From Alphaproteobacteria bacterium (lineage in GTDB: Bacteria; Pseudomonadota; Alphaproteobacteria; Rickettsiales; SXRF01): a DNA stretch of 36,313 nucleotides. A program made the position numbers and the translations under genes. Location of the stretch: positions 1 to 36,313 of the forward strand of contig JAGVLW010000110.1 of NCBI GenBank assembly GCA_020054105.1. Reading direction: 5' to 3'. Shown piece by piece: positions 1 through 8,796 of this stretch. The notes beneath the pieces were generated by a model that had not been told where the DNA came from, made no database searches, and saw only the letters and a program-made list of their open reading frames with translations. The stretch's first letter is position 1; each line of letters starts with the position of its first letter.

Positions 1-66
1 GCCTGTCGGCTGCTCGGCCAAAACAGCAACGCAGTCGCATCAATATTCAGCTAACAGCGCCTAGCC

Positions 67-987
67 ATGGACTCATCGAAACGACTTATCATATTGCTGA
101 TCGCGGGTGTGTTGGTGGCGTTCGCCGCCATCGCCATCCGCAATCGCCTGTCACCGGAAGTGCCCACTGACCAGCAGGTGGCGAGCAAGCGCGTCGTCAT
201 CGCCAAGCGCGACATCACGCCGGGTTCGAGCATACAGGTGCCGCAGGATGCCGATTGGGCCGACGTATCCGAGGAGATATATAATAAAGAAGGATTGCTG
301 CGCGAAAGCGAGGCACGCCTGGAAGACATCAACGGCACGATCGTGCGCCGGATGGTGCGCGGCGGCGAGCCGGTCGAGCAGGCCATGCTCACGCGCCCGG
401 GATCGGGCGGGCTGATGTCGGCGGTGCTTGAGCCGGGCATGCGTGCCGTGTCCATCAGCGTCAACGCCATCTCGGGCAATGCCGGGTTCGTGCTGCCGGG
501 CGACCGTGTCGATCTGATCCTCACGCGCGAGTTCACGCGCACGGTTTCCACGGGCGGATCCGACCAGCAGCAGCGCCGCAATATCTATAGCAAAACGTTT
601 ATCACCGACGTGCGCGTGCTCGCGGCAGACCAGATGCTCGATAATCCGGAGAATAAAGCGGTGCTGGTAAAGACGGTGTCCGTCGAAGTGACGCCGCAGC
701 AGGCCAAGATGATTGCGGTGGCCAGCGAGCTGGGAAAAATATCGCTTGCCTTGCGCAGCGCCCAGAACCTGGATGCACCCGCCGACCAGCCGGAGATGGA
801 GAAGGGCATGATCGAAGGCGGCGTTTCCGATAGCGACATGCAACTGGAGCCGGAAGCCCAGGGCAGCGAGCAAGTCAGGATATTGCGCCCTGGCGACATT
901 CAGAATATGGAATTTTACCGGGACAATAGTAAACACAATCCTGCCGTGGAGAATGAAGCGGCGCCGCAGACGGAAGTGACGCCATGA
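67..987 (+). CDS. cpaB: Tad pilus assembly protein CpaB/RcpC
   Basis: Probable periplasmic, inner-membrane-anchored component of the Tad/Flp pilus machine, thought to work with the outer-membrane secretin. The 306-residue product has an N-terminal hydrophobic anchor (about residues 6-25), a SAF-type segment starting near residue 42 (VVIAKRDITPGSSI), and an RcpC/CpaB-type region with the motif VLPGDRVDLILTREF near residues 142-156. The ATG at 67 precedes the hydrophobic anchor directly. The stop overlaps the cpaC start by four bases (ATGA), suggesting translational coupling. It is the first complete gene of a seven-gene plus-strand tad operon. The prepilin peptidase and Flp pilin genes usually found upstream are not in the window. 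Family assignment is firm; the detailed role is known only from homologues. Confidence 0.93.
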   Translation: MDSSKRLIILLIAGVLVAFAAIAIRNRLSPEVPTDQQVASKRVVIAKRDITPGSSIQVPQDADWADVSEEIYNKEGLLRESEARLEDINGTIVRRMVRGGEPVEQAMLTRPGSGGLMSAVLEPGMRAVSISVNAISGNAGFVLPGDRVDLILTREFTRTVSTGGSDQQQRRNIYSKTFITDVRVLAADQMLDNPENKAVLVKTVSVEVTPQQAKMIAVASELGKISLALRSAQNLDAPADQPEMEKGMIEGGVSDSDMQLEPEAQGSEQVRILRPGDIQNMEFYRDNSKHNPAVENEAAPQTEVTP

Positions 988-2435
988 TGAGCCGGACCCT
1001 CTTATTCAGAAGCACGATTTTCCTGGTAGCGGGGCTATTGTCGGCGCGGCTCATGGCCGCCGAGCCGCTGGTCGTCGAGATCAATAAAGGCAAGCGCGTG
1101 ACGTTGCCGGTGGCGGCGGCGTCGGTGGTGGCCGCCAATCCGGCGATTGCCGACGTGCAGGTGGTGTCGCCGCGCGTCCTCTATATATATGGCCGCGGCG
1201 TCGGCGAGACGAGCGTCCTGGCCATAGACAACGCCGACAACACGATCTACGACTCGCAAGTGGTGGTCAGCCACAATCTTTCCTCGCTTGCCCGCGCGGT
1301 CAGGCGCATCGCGCCGGATGCTGACGTGACGTTCAGCTCGGTCAATAACGGGCTGGTCATGGAAGGTTTTGCCGCCTCCAGCGTAGAATCGGAAAATATC
1401 CGCAGCGTCGCCGCCAATATGCTCGGCGACAATCAGAAGCTGGTGAATATGATTACTACCGGCGGGTCGGACCAGGTAACGCTGCAGGTGAAGATCGTCG
1501 AGATGACGCGCAGCAACGTCAAGCGTTTCGGCATCAACCTGCAATCAGCGGTGACGCAGGGAAGCCTGGCGGTCAGGTTGTTGCAGGGCGCCAACGTCAC
1601 CGGCACTACCTACACGCCGCTATTCCCGCCGGTCAGCGGCGTCGGGTTCCCCGCCCGCACCGGCCTGTCTAATGCCACCGCCTCAACCGATACGGCGCTC
1701 TTCGCCGGCCTGACCGACGGCAATAAAACCATCGGCGCCGTCATTGATATGCTGGAAAATCAAGGGTTAGCCAACATCCTGGCCGAGCCGACGCTTACGA
1801 CCACCTCGGGAAAAACCGCGAATTTCCTGGCCGGCGGCGAATTCCCGATTCCGCAGAAAGACGGGCTGGGCAACGTCACCGTTACCTATAAACCGTTCGG
1901 CGTGAAACTGGATTTCACCCCGGTCGTGATGTCGAAAGACCGCATGAGCATCACGGTAGCGCCGGAAGTGAGCACGATCAATTTCGACAATCCGATCGAA
2001 GTGGCGGGCATCAAAAACCCGATCATCAATTCGCGCAAGGCGCAGGCAACGCTGGAGCTTGGCAGTGGCGAGACCTTCGCGCTGGCCGGGCTGCTCCGTA
2101 CGGATGAGACCAACAATATCGACAAAACCCCCGCCGTCGGCGACCTGCCGATATTGGGCGCGCTTTTCCGCTCGCAGCAATTCCGCAACGACAAGACCGA
2201 GCTGGTCATCTTGGTGACACCGTACATCGTGAAAGCCGTGTCGGATAAAAGCAAGATGCTGACGCCGCGCGACGGCTATGTGCCGCCCAGCGACCTGCAA
2301 CGGTTGCTATACGGCAATTTGTATCAACAGGAGCCGATGGATGACGATGACGGCGAAGCCGCCGAGCCGCCGCCGGTGGATGACAATGGCAAATCTCCCA
2401 AGCTGCAAGGCGAGGGCGGGTTTATACTCGAATAG
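984..2435 (+). CDS. cpaC: Tad pilus secretin CpaC/RcpA
   Basis: Outer-membrane secretin through which the Flp pilus would exit. The 483-residue protein begins with a signal peptide (hydrophobic stretch about residues 10-25, probable cleavage after LMA). An N-terminal pilus secretin domain follows (EPLVVEINKGKRVTLP, residues 27-95), then a BON-like region (about 100-160), and the secretin core from about residue 170 to 430. The core includes the conserved QGLANILAEPTLTTTSGK segment. The C-terminus (about 445-483) is acidic and proline-rich and probably disordered. The start overlaps the cpaB stop by four bases. Nothing appears truncated. Assignment rests on the secretin core and operon position. 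Confidence 0.95.
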   Translation: MMSRTLLFRSTIFLVAGLLSARLMAAEPLVVEINKGKRVTLPVAAASVVAANPAIADVQVVSPRVLYIYGRGVGETSVLAIDNADNTIYDSQVVVSHNLSSLARAVRRIAPDADVTFSSVNNGLVMEGFAASSVESENIRSVAANMLGDNQKLVNMITTGGSDQVTLQVKIVEMTRSNVKRFGINLQSAVTQGSLAVRLLQGANVTGTTYTPLFPPVSGVGFPARTGLSNATASTDTALFAGLTDGNKTIGAVIDMLENQGLANILAEPTLTTTSGKTANFLAGGEFPIPQKDGLGNVTVTYKPFGVKLDFTPVVMSKDRMSITVAPEVSTINFDNPIEVAGIKNPIINSRKAQATLELGSGETFALAGLLRTDETNNIDKTPAVGDLPILGALFRSQQFRNDKTELVILVTPYIVKAVSDKSKMLTPRDGYVPPSDLQRLLYGNLYQQEPMDDDDGEAAEPPPVDDNGKSPKLQGEGGFILE

Positions 2436-2444
2436 GATAAGATT

Positions 2445-3143
2445 ATGAACCTAATGAATCGCATCGCGTTCGCATTATTGCCGTTGCTGCTGGCCGGCTG
2501 CGTGCCGCAGTGGGACATGCAGGGCAACGACCCGAAGGATTTTTATGTCAAGAACCCCATCCAGAATAAGGTGGAGACGAAGCATATTTCCTATGAGGCG
2601 AAGTTCGAGCCGGGCGAGGAGGCGCTTTCCGCCTATGCGAAAAAGCAGCTGCGCACCAAATTGAGCGGTATTTCGCCCTACGCCGTCGATACGATCAGCG
2701 TTCAGCTGCCGCCGTCGAAGATGCGCAATGCCGCCCGCAAAACCTATCTGACGCGCCTGCTGCGCGGCATGGGCTTCTCCACCGACACGATCATTATCGA
2801 GCCTTCGGACGCGCTGAAGCGCGACGAGGTGTCGTTTAGCGTCACCTATGCGGCGGTCGTATCGCCGCGCTGCCCGGACTGGCGCACTTCCCCGGTCACG
2901 ACCTATAGTAACACCCAGCAAGGTGGCTTTGGCTGCGCTAATACCACCAATCTCGGCCTGATGGTGGCCGACCCACGCGATCTCCTGAAAGGCAGCGGCG
3001 ATGTCCGTCCCGATACCAACCGCAACAATGCCGTCATTGAGCAATACCGCACGGGCGAGGGTTCCGGTTCCGACGCGTCGTCTTCCGGAGGGAGTGCCGG
3101 CGGCGATGCTTCCGGCGCCGCTTCTTCGTCTGGCAGCCCATAA
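2445..3143 (+). CDS. cpaD: Tad pilus lipoprotein CpaD
   Basis: Outer-membrane lipoprotein of the Tad machine, probably associated with the CpaC secretin. The 232-residue precursor has a lipobox LLAGC with the lipid-carrying Cys at residue 19, a CpaD-type body (motifs GISPYAVDTISVQLPPS and CPDWRTSPVTTYSNTQ), and the segment FGCANTTNLGLMVADPRDL typical of CpaD. The last about 27 residues are a Ser/Gly/Ala-rich low-complexity tail. The start at 2445 lies nine bases after the cpaC stop, with AGGATAAG just upstream as a ribosome binding site. The tail is longer and simpler than I would expect for the family, but the gene looks intact. Confidence 0.9.
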   Translation: MNLMNRIAFALLPLLLAGCVPQWDMQGNDPKDFYVKNPIQNKVETKHISYEAKFEPGEEALSAYAKKQLRTKLSGISPYAVDTISVQLPPSKMRNAARKTYLTRLLRGMGFSTDTIIIEPSDALKRDEVSFSVTYAAVVSPRCPDWRTSPVTTYSNTQQGGFGCANTTNLGLMVADPRDLLKGSGDVRPDTNRNNAVIEQYRTGEGSGSDASSSGGSAGGDASGAASSSGSP

Positions 3144-3155
3144 TGCGGGGGCGTT

Positions 3156-4406
3156 ATGACCAGCAACCCATCACAAACACCGCTTCCGTTTCTTGCCTTT
3201 GCCAATGACAGCAAGGATCTTGAAGTATTAAAAGCCTTCGCCGCCGCGCAGCGGTGGTCGGATGGCTGCATCTTCCAAGGCGACATCGCCACCGCCACCG
3301 ATTTCCTGAAAAACCATCCGGCGCCGCCGTTGCTGCTGGTGGAAATCGCTACTGCCGCCGGGGCGTCGGCGCAGCTCGACGCGCTGGCGGAAGTGTGCGA
3401 TGCCGATACCAAAGTCATCATCATCGGCGATATCAACGAGTATAGTTTTTATTGCTGGCTGACCGATATCGGCATTTTCAGCTATCTACTGCGCCCGCTG
3501 ACCGGCCAGATGCTGGAAGGGGCGCTTGAAAAATCGGTCGCCAAGCCGCAAGGCGGCGGCAAGCAGGAAAGACAGCCCGGCAAGGTGATCGCCGTTTTGG
3601 GCACGCGCGGCGGCGTCGGCTCGACCACGCTTGCCATCAACCTGGCGGGCATCATCGCCGACCTGTCGAAAAAGAACGTGGCGCTGATCGATGCCGACCC
3701 GCAGGAAGGCAGCATATCGCTCATGCTCGACTTAGAGCCCAGCCGCGGCTTCCGCGAGGCGCTGGAAAAACCGGACCGCATCGACTCGCTCTTCATCGAG
3801 CGGGTGATGGCCAAGCCGATGAAACATCTTTCGGTGCTCAGTTCCGAGGAATCGCTGCAGGAGCGGTTCAATATCCACGATCAGGCGGTGGAGCTGTTGC
3901 TGAAGGAGCTGCGCGATAAATTCGAGGTCATCATCCTCGACATACCGCGGTTCCTGACGCCGTTTACCCAGAAATGCCTGTCGCTGGCCGATCATGTGGT
4001 GCTGGTGACGGAGCTTTCGCTGCTTAACCTGCGCGATACGCTGCGCCACAACGACATGATGCGCGAGCTGTTTAAAATCAAGCCGCCGGTCATCGTGGCC
4101 AACCGCGTCGGCGCCGCAGCGAAATTCGAAATGAGTCCCGCCGATTTCGAAAAAGGCATCGGCGCTAAAATCGATTTCAGCGTGCCCTATTTGCCGGAAA
4201 TGTACATGCAGATCGGCACGGACATCACCGCGCTTAAATCCAAGGATCATGCGGCGGTGAAGCCGCTGCTGAAGCTGGCGGAAACGCTGGTGCCGGAAGC
4301 GAAAATACCGACCGCCGCCGTAAAAAAAGGCAAATCGGCATTCCATTTTCTGTCGACCAGGAAAAAAGTCGTAAAAGCGCCTGAAGAACCCAAAAAGGAA
4401 GCGTAA
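3156..4406 (+). CDS. cpaE: Tad pilus assembly/localisation ATPase CpaE
   Basis: MinD/ParA-superfamily ATPase that, in Caulobacter, places the Tad machine at the pole. The 416-residue protein has a receiver-like N-terminal half (about 10-130) and an ATPase domain beginning at about residue 145. Its phosphate loop is the deviant form GTRGGVGSTT (residues 149-158), in which Ser occupies the place of the usual lysine before TT, as in other CpaE proteins. The Walker B-like strand is VIILDIPRF. A C-terminal Lys-rich tail (about 385-416) may contact membrane or partners. Six bases separate its stop from cpaF. The receiver-like region is called from length and position rather than from visible phosphorylation residues. 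Confidence 0.9.
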   Translation: MTSNPSQTPLPFLAFANDSKDLEVLKAFAAAQRWSDGCIFQGDIATATDFLKNHPAPPLLLVEIATAAGASAQLDALAEVCDADTKVIIIGDINEYSFYCWLTDIGIFSYLLRPLTGQMLEGALEKSVAKPQGGGKQERQPGKVIAVLGTRGGVGSTTLAINLAGIIADLSKKNVALIDADPQEGSISLMLDLEPSRGFREALEKPDRIDSLFIERVMAKPMKHLSVLSSEESLQERFNIHDQAVELLLKELRDKFEVIILDIPRFLTPFTQKCLSLADHVVLVTELSLLNLRDTLRHNDMMRELFKIKPPVIVANRVGAAAKFEMSPADFEKGIGAKIDFSVPYLPEMYMQIGTDITALKSKDHAAVKPLLKLAETLVPEAKIPTAAVKKGKSAFHFLSTRKKVVKAPEEPKKEA

Positions 4407-4412
4407 CGCCCC

Positions 4413-5906
4413 ATGTTCGGACGCCGCGGCACATCGGAACCCAATCAAGCGCCTCCGCCGCAAGCGGCGCCGGCGCCTGTCGCCGCACCCGAGACGAAGC
4501 CGGCCACCGAAAAAACAAAGATTGCCGCGGTCGCTCCGGCGCCCGCGACTTCTTCCGGCAAGCAGCATAAAAGCGGCGAGGATCTGCTCAATGCCGTCAA
4601 TGAATCCAGCCTGCATGCGCCGGCGGCGAAGGCCGTCGATGAACTCTCCGGCGCCAAGGACCGTATTTATGCGCTGCTCATGGAGCAGATCGACATCGCC
4701 ACCTCTTCGCGGCTGCCGCGCGACGAGCTGAAACGCCAGATCATCGAGATCATCGGCGAGATCGTGATGGAGCAGAAACTGCCGCTCAGTTCCGCCGAGC
4801 AGCAGCTGCTGGCCAACCAGATCGTCGACGACATGCTCGGCTTCGGGCCGCTCGAGCCGCTGCTGCGCGACGAGCTCATCACCGACATCATGGTCAACGG
4901 CCCCTACCAGGTCTATATCGAGAAAAAAGGTAAGCTCGAGCTGTCCGACGTGAAATTCCGCGACAACGCGCATGTGATGGCGATCGCCACGCGCATCGTC
5001 ACCGGCGTCGGCCGTCGCGTCGACGAATCCACCCCCATCTGCGACGCGCGCCTACCCGACGGCTCGCGCGTCAACGTCATCGCCCAGCCTTGCGCCATTC
5101 GCGGCACCTCGATCTCGATTCGTAAATTCTCGCAGAAAAAAATTACCCTCGACATGATGATAACGACGAAGAACGTGTCGGAAGCGTTATGCAAGGTGCT
5201 GAAAATCTGCGGCGCCATCCGCCTCAACATCATTATCTCCGGCGGCACCGGCTCCGGCAAAACGACGCTGCTCAACGCCATCTCGCGCATGATCAGCCAC
5301 GGCGAGCGCATCGTCACCATCGAGGATGCCGCCGAGTTGCAATTGCAGCAGCCGCACGTCGTGCCGCTGGAAACGCGCATCGCCAATTTGGAAGGCGGCG
5401 GCGAAATCACCATGCGCGACCTGGTGAAAAACGCCCTGCGTATGCGCCCCGACCGCATTATCTTGGGCGAGGTGCGCGGCGGCGAAGCATTCGACCTTTT
5501 GCAGGCGATGAACACCGGCCATGACGGCTCGATGGGCACGCTGCACGCCAACACCCCGCGCGAGGCGCTCACCCGCCTGGAAAACCTGATCGGCATGGCC
5601 GGCATCAACCTGCCGAGCAAGGCGGTGCGCACCCAGATCGCCGGCGCGGTCAACCTGATCGTCCAGATCAGCCGCATGCGCGACGGCGTGCGCCGCATCA
5701 CCCACTTAACCGAGGTGGTGGGCATGGAAGGCGACGTCATCATCACGCAGGACCTGTTCACGTTCGAATTCAAGGGCGAGGATGAAACCGGCAAGCTGAC
5801 CGGCGAATTCCGCTCCAGCGGCATCCGCCCCAACTTCACCACCCAGGCAGCCTATTATGGCCTGGATAAGGCATTGATAGAGGCCATGACCTCCAGCATG
5901 GAATAG
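4413..5906 (+). CDS. cpaF: Tad secretion ATPase CpaF/TadA
   Basis: Hexameric cytoplasmic ATPase of the type II/IV secretion family that powers Flp pilus assembly. The 497-residue protein begins with a Pro/Ala-rich disordered leader (about 10-50). The N-terminal domain contains MLGFGPLEPLL and ITDIMVNGP (about 141-163). The ATPase domain has Walker A GGTGSGKTT (277-285), an acidic IEDAAELQL motif, a Walker B region (RIILGEVRGGEAFD) and the His box GHDGSMGTLHANTP. All catalytic elements are present. It sits between cpaE and tadB with short spacers, the usual tad order. Confidence 0.97.
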   Translation: MFGRRGTSEPNQAPPPQAAPAPVAAPETKPATEKTKIAAVAPAPATSSGKQHKSGEDLLNAVNESSLHAPAAKAVDELSGAKDRIYALLMEQIDIATSSRLPRDELKRQIIEIIGEIVMEQKLPLSSAEQQLLANQIVDDMLGFGPLEPLLRDELITDIMVNGPYQVYIEKKGKLELSDVKFRDNAHVMAIATRIVTGVGRRVDESTPICDARLPDGSRVNVIAQPCAIRGTSISIRKFSQKKITLDMMITTKNVSEALCKVLKICGAIRLNIIISGGTGSGKTTLLNAISRMISHGERIVTIEDAAELQLQQPHVVPLETRIANLEGGGEITMRDLVKNALRMRPDRIILGEVRGGEAFDLLQAMNTGHDGSMGTLHANTPREALTRLENLIGMAGINLPSKAVRTQIAGAVNLIVQISRMRDGVRRITHLTEVVGMEGDVIITQDLFTFEFKGEDETGKLTGEFRSSGIRPNFTTQAAYYGLDKALIEAMTSSME

Positions 5907-5914
5907 GGGCCGAC

Positions 5915-6877
5915 ATGCACGCCATCGACATCGTCATCGCATTAGCTGTCGTCGTGATATTGTATGTCGTATGGCAAATCATGGGCCAGGGCAGCCGGCA
6001 AACGCAAAAGCGCATCGAGCGCATCAAGGCGCGCAAGACCGTTTCGGTCAAAGCCGCCGACATGTCGCTGCGCCGCAAAAACACCGAATCCAAGGGCATC
6101 GGCTATTACCTGATGAAGCCGCTGCCGAACTTCGACAAGCTGGGCGACCGGCTCGCGCGCGCCGGCCGCACTATTTCGCCCAAGCAATATGTCTTCCGGC
6201 GTTTCCTGGTGTCGGCGGCTATTTTATTCCTCATCGTCGGGGTGCTTAAAAAATCGTTCCTCCTCGGGGTGCCGTGCGCGCTGATTCTGGGCGTATGGCT
6301 GCCGCTCAAATGGATGCAGTTCGGCATCAACAAGCAAAACAAGGCGTTCCTGCGGCTGTTTCCCGACGCAATCGACCTGATCGTGCGCGGCCTGCGCTCC
6401 GGCCTGCCCGTCTCGGAATCGCTGGTGCTGGTGTCGCAGGAAGTGTCCGACCCGCTGGGAGCGGTGTTCCGCAACATCGTCAACACGATGAAACTCGGCG
6501 TCCCGATGGAAAAAGCCTTGCAGGAGACGGCAAGAAAGCTGGACATGACCGAGTTTAATTTTTTCACGACCAGCATCGTCTTGCAGCGCGAGACCGGCGG
6601 CAATCTCTCGGAGATTCTCAACAACCTGTCGGAAGTGCTGCGCAACCGCTTTCTCATGCGCATGAAAATCAAGGCGATGTCCTCGGAAGCGCGCGCTTCC
6701 GCCTATATCATCGGCGCGCTGCCGTTCGTGGTGCTGCTGGCGGTATCGGCGACCAGCCCCGGCTACATGGCGCCGCTATGGGACGATCCGCGCGGCAACA
6801 TGGCCGCCGGCATCGCCGCCGGGATGTTGGCGTTTGGCGGGTTCATCATGTACCGCATGACCAAATTCGAGATATAG
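5915..6877 (+). CDS. tadB: Tad pilus inner-membrane platform protein TadB
   Basis: Polytopic GspF-like platform protein that would couple the CpaF ATPase to the growing pilus. The 320-residue product has an N-terminal membrane helix (about 5-23), a basic linker, a pair of helices around residues 95-130, the cytoplasmic T2SSF domain (about 145-270; motif LFPDAIDLIVRGLRSGLPVSESL), and C-terminal membrane helices (about 265-315). The motif QRETGGNLSEILNNLSEVLRNR is characteristic. The gene starts nine bases after cpaF and is followed by tadC after a 14-base spacer. Confidence 0.93.
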   Translation: MHAIDIVIALAVVVILYVVWQIMGQGSRQTQKRIERIKARKTVSVKAADMSLRRKNTESKGIGYYLMKPLPNFDKLGDRLARAGRTISPKQYVFRRFLVSAAILFLIVGVLKKSFLLGVPCALILGVWLPLKWMQFGINKQNKAFLRLFPDAIDLIVRGLRSGLPVSESLVLVSQEVSDPLGAVFRNIVNTMKLGVPMEKALQETARKLDMTEFNFFTTSIVLQRETGGNLSEILNNLSEVLRNRFLMRMKIKAMSSEARASAYIIGALPFVVLLAVSATSPGYMAPLWDDPRGNMAAGIAAGMLAFGGFIMYRMTKFEI

Positions 6878-6891
6878 GCACTAGGCAGTTT

Positions 6892-7881
6892 ATGGCATCG
6901 AACAATTCCTCGCTCATGCAAACGTTCCTGCCGTCGGGGATGAACATCCAGGACTTCTACGCGGCTATGGCGGGCGCGACCACGCTGCTGACGGTGTACG
7001 CGATTTACAGCATGTTCAAGCAGCGCAACACGCTTACCGCGCGCATCAAGAACATCCAGGAGCGCCGCAAGGAAATGCAGGGCGAATTCGTCAAATCCAA
7101 ACAGCGCAAGAAGCCCGAGACGAGCGTCAATTTCATGCGCGCCGTCTCGCTCAAGCTCGAGCTGGTGAAAAAACTGCAGGTCGACCGCGCGGAAGCCACG
7201 CTGATCGAAGCCGGCTACCGTTCCAAGGATGCCGTGCTCATCATGGCGTTTGCCGTGATGGTATTGCCGATTATTTTGGGCGCCGTAGGGTTTGCGTTCT
7301 ATAAATTAAACGCGGACTCCGTATCCAAATGGCACATGATTCATTACATGTGGCCGGTGCTGGGGGCGTATATCGGCCTCAAGCTGCCGTGGATCTATGT
7401 GTCGCGGGCGCGAAAGAAACGCTATACGATGATCCGCCGCTCGCTCTCCGACGTGCTCGACCTGATGACGATCTGCGCCGAAGCCGGGCTTAGCCTGGCG
7501 GCCACGCTCGACCGCGTATCGAAGGAGCTGGCGATATCCTACCCCGAAATGTCGGAGGAATTTGCGCTGACCTCGATCGAGATCGGGTTCCTGCCCGACC
7601 GCAACAAGGCGCTTTCCAACCTCGCGGAACGCTGCAAATTGCCCGAGGTGCGGGGCATCGTCAGCGTGTTGATTCAGACTGAAAAATATGGCACGCCCAT
7701 CGCCCAGGCCCTGCGGGTGCTGTCGGCGGAGTTCAGACAGACGCGCATGATGGTGGCGGAACAGAAAGCCGCCCGCCTGCCGGCGATGATGACGGTGCCG
7801 ATGATCGTCTTCATCCTGCCGACGCTGTTTATCGTGATTATCGCCCCGGCGGCGGTGAAGCTGCTGGATACGATAAAATAG
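6892..7881 (+). CDS. tadC: Tad pilus inner-membrane platform protein TadC
   Basis: Second GspF-like platform protein of the Tad system, 329 residues. It has a T2SSF domain in the second half (RRSLSDVLDLMTICAEAGLS and EYGTPIAQALRVLS-like segments near residues 180-285) and C-terminal hydrophobic helices (about 295-325). I chose the ATG at 6892, fifteen bases after the tadB stop. An upstream in-frame ATG at 6778 would extend 38 residues back into tadB with a basic, non-TadC-like sequence. This is the last gene of the plus-strand tad operon and is followed by a palindromic element. Confidence 0.92.
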   Translation: MASNNSSLMQTFLPSGMNIQDFYAAMAGATTLLTVYAIYSMFKQRNTLTARIKNIQERRKEMQGEFVKSKQRKKPETSVNFMRAVSLKLELVKKLQVDRAEATLIEAGYRSKDAVLIMAFAVMVLPIILGAVGFAFYKLNADSVSKWHMIHYMWPVLGAYIGLKLPWIYVSRARKKRYTMIRRSLSDVLDLMTICAEAGLSLAATLDRVSKELAISYPEMSEEFALTSIEIGFLPDRNKALSNLAERCKLPEVRGIVSVLIQTEKYGTPIAQALRVLSAEFRQTRMMVAEQKAARLPAMMTVPMIVFILPTLFIVIIAPAAVKLLDTIK

Positions 7882-7893
7882 CGCGTTCTTGCT

Positions 7894-7972
7894 TTTGTCA
7901 TTCCCGCGAAAGCGGGAATCCTGCCTTTTCCTAATGCCCATGCAAGATCCCTGCGTTCGCAGGGATGACAAA
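7894..7972. repeat. palindromic element between converging tad operons
   Basis: A 79-bp inverted-repeat element between the tadC stop and the tadD stop. Its ends are TTTGTCA and TGACAAA. Inside are two hairpins, CCCGCGAAAGCGGG and CCCTGCGTTCGCAGGG. Elements with this look are scattered through many bacterial genomes. Here it could double as a bidirectional terminator for the two converging tad operons; there is no clear T-run, so that is an inference. Confidence 0.8.
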
Positions 7973-7995
7973 TGGATACAGGCGGATCGATTACG

Positions 7996-8718
7996 CTATT
8001 GCCGGTCGCCGCCTTCATCGGCACCCGGAATGGCCGGATAGAGCGACTGGATGGCAGGCGGCTTGCCGCGCGATGACCTGACGGTGCGGTAATATTCATA
8101 GAAGCGCAGATTTTCCTGCGCCTGTTCCTTGGAGACGTTTTTCAGGTTCAGCTCCAGTGCTTTCTTGCTTTCTCCCTTGATTCCGTAAGCCAGCGCCAGG
8201 TTCTGGCGCATGGTTGCGCTGGCGTCCGGCTTTGCCGCCAGCGGTTCGAGCAGCGCAATCGCCTGGTCGATCTTGTCGTCGAGTATCAGCGACATCGCCA
8301 GGTTGTTCTGGATGGTTGCCGAGTTGGGGGCGAGCGCCAGCGCCTTCTGGTAAATCTCCTGCGCGGCGGCATGGTTGCCGGCATGATCGAAGGCGGCGGC
8401 CTTGGCGTTATAGCCGTAGGCGTTTTCCGGCTGCATGGCGGTCAGCGCATCGTAGAGAGTGACGGCGTTTTCCGGCTGGCCGCTGGCGATGAAGGCATAG
8501 CCCAGATGCAGCATGACCTGCGCATCGGCAGGCTTGGCGGCGTGCGCTTCCTGCATGATGGCCACGGCCTGTTGCGCCTGGCCCTGGCGGCGGGCCTGCC
8601 TTGCCTGCTCTATAGCCGCCTGGGTTTTATCGTCGGCGAGCTTTAAGGCGTCGATGTCGAGATGATCGCATGCCGCAAGCAGCAAGACGATCGGCAACAG
8701 GAAAAACAGTCGGAGCAT
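7996..8718 (-). CDS. tadD: TPR lipoprotein, TadD-like
   Basis: Probable outer-membrane-associated tetratricopeptide lipoprotein needed for secretin assembly or pilus biogenesis in Tad systems. The 240-residue precursor has a lipobox LLAAC (Cys about residue 17) followed by several TPR units between about 40 and 190 (for example DAQVMLHLGYAFIASGQPEN, and the following NAYGYNAKAAAFDHAG). The C-terminal about 35 residues are not TPR. It is the distal gene of the minus-strand tadE-tadE-tadG-tadD unit, separated from tadG by a hairpin. The TadD name rests on TPR content, lipobox and context, since TPR lipoproteins are common. Confidence 0.8.
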   Translation of the reverse strand: MLRLFFLLPIVLLLAACDHLDIDALKLADDKTQAAIEQARQARRQGQAQQAVAIMQEAHAAKPADAQVMLHLGYAFIASGQPENAVTLYDALTAMQPENAYGYNAKAAAFDHAGNHAAAQEIYQKALALAPNSATIQNNLAMSLILDDKIDQAIALLEPLAAKPDASATMRQNLALAYGIKGESKKALELNLKNVSKEQAQENLRFYEYYRTVRSSRGKPPAIQSLYPAIPGADEGGDRQ

Positions 8719-8729
8719 AATGCAAAAAG

Positions 8730-8785
8730 GGTGGTTGTTAGCGTCGCATCAGCTGTAGCTGATTTCGGGCGAACTAACAACCACC
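8730..8785. promoter_or_regulatory. hairpin between tadG and tadD
   Basis: Two perfect 12-base arms, GGTGGTTGTTAG (8730-8741) and CTAACAACCACC (8774-8785), enclose a smaller palindrome ATCAGCTGTAGCTGAT (8748-8763). It lies just after the tadG stop and just before the tadD start on the minus strand. It could be an attenuator or mRNA-processing structure that sets the ratio of the two proteins. There is no T-run after it on the minus strand typical of a strong terminator. Confidence 0.6.
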
Positions 8786-8796
8786 AACCTGAGACG

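Noticed and set aside
1..66. Possible 3' end of an upstream gene (a frame stopping at 52-54)
   Set aside because: Two other frames are also open here, and the piece is too short to recognise as the end of a prepilin peptidase or any other gene.
3732..4973. 413-residue antisense open frame across cpaE and cpaF
   Set aside because: It is a composition-driven shadow opposite two well-supported tad genes. Its His/Arg-rich sequence is typical of antisense frames in G+C-rich DNA.
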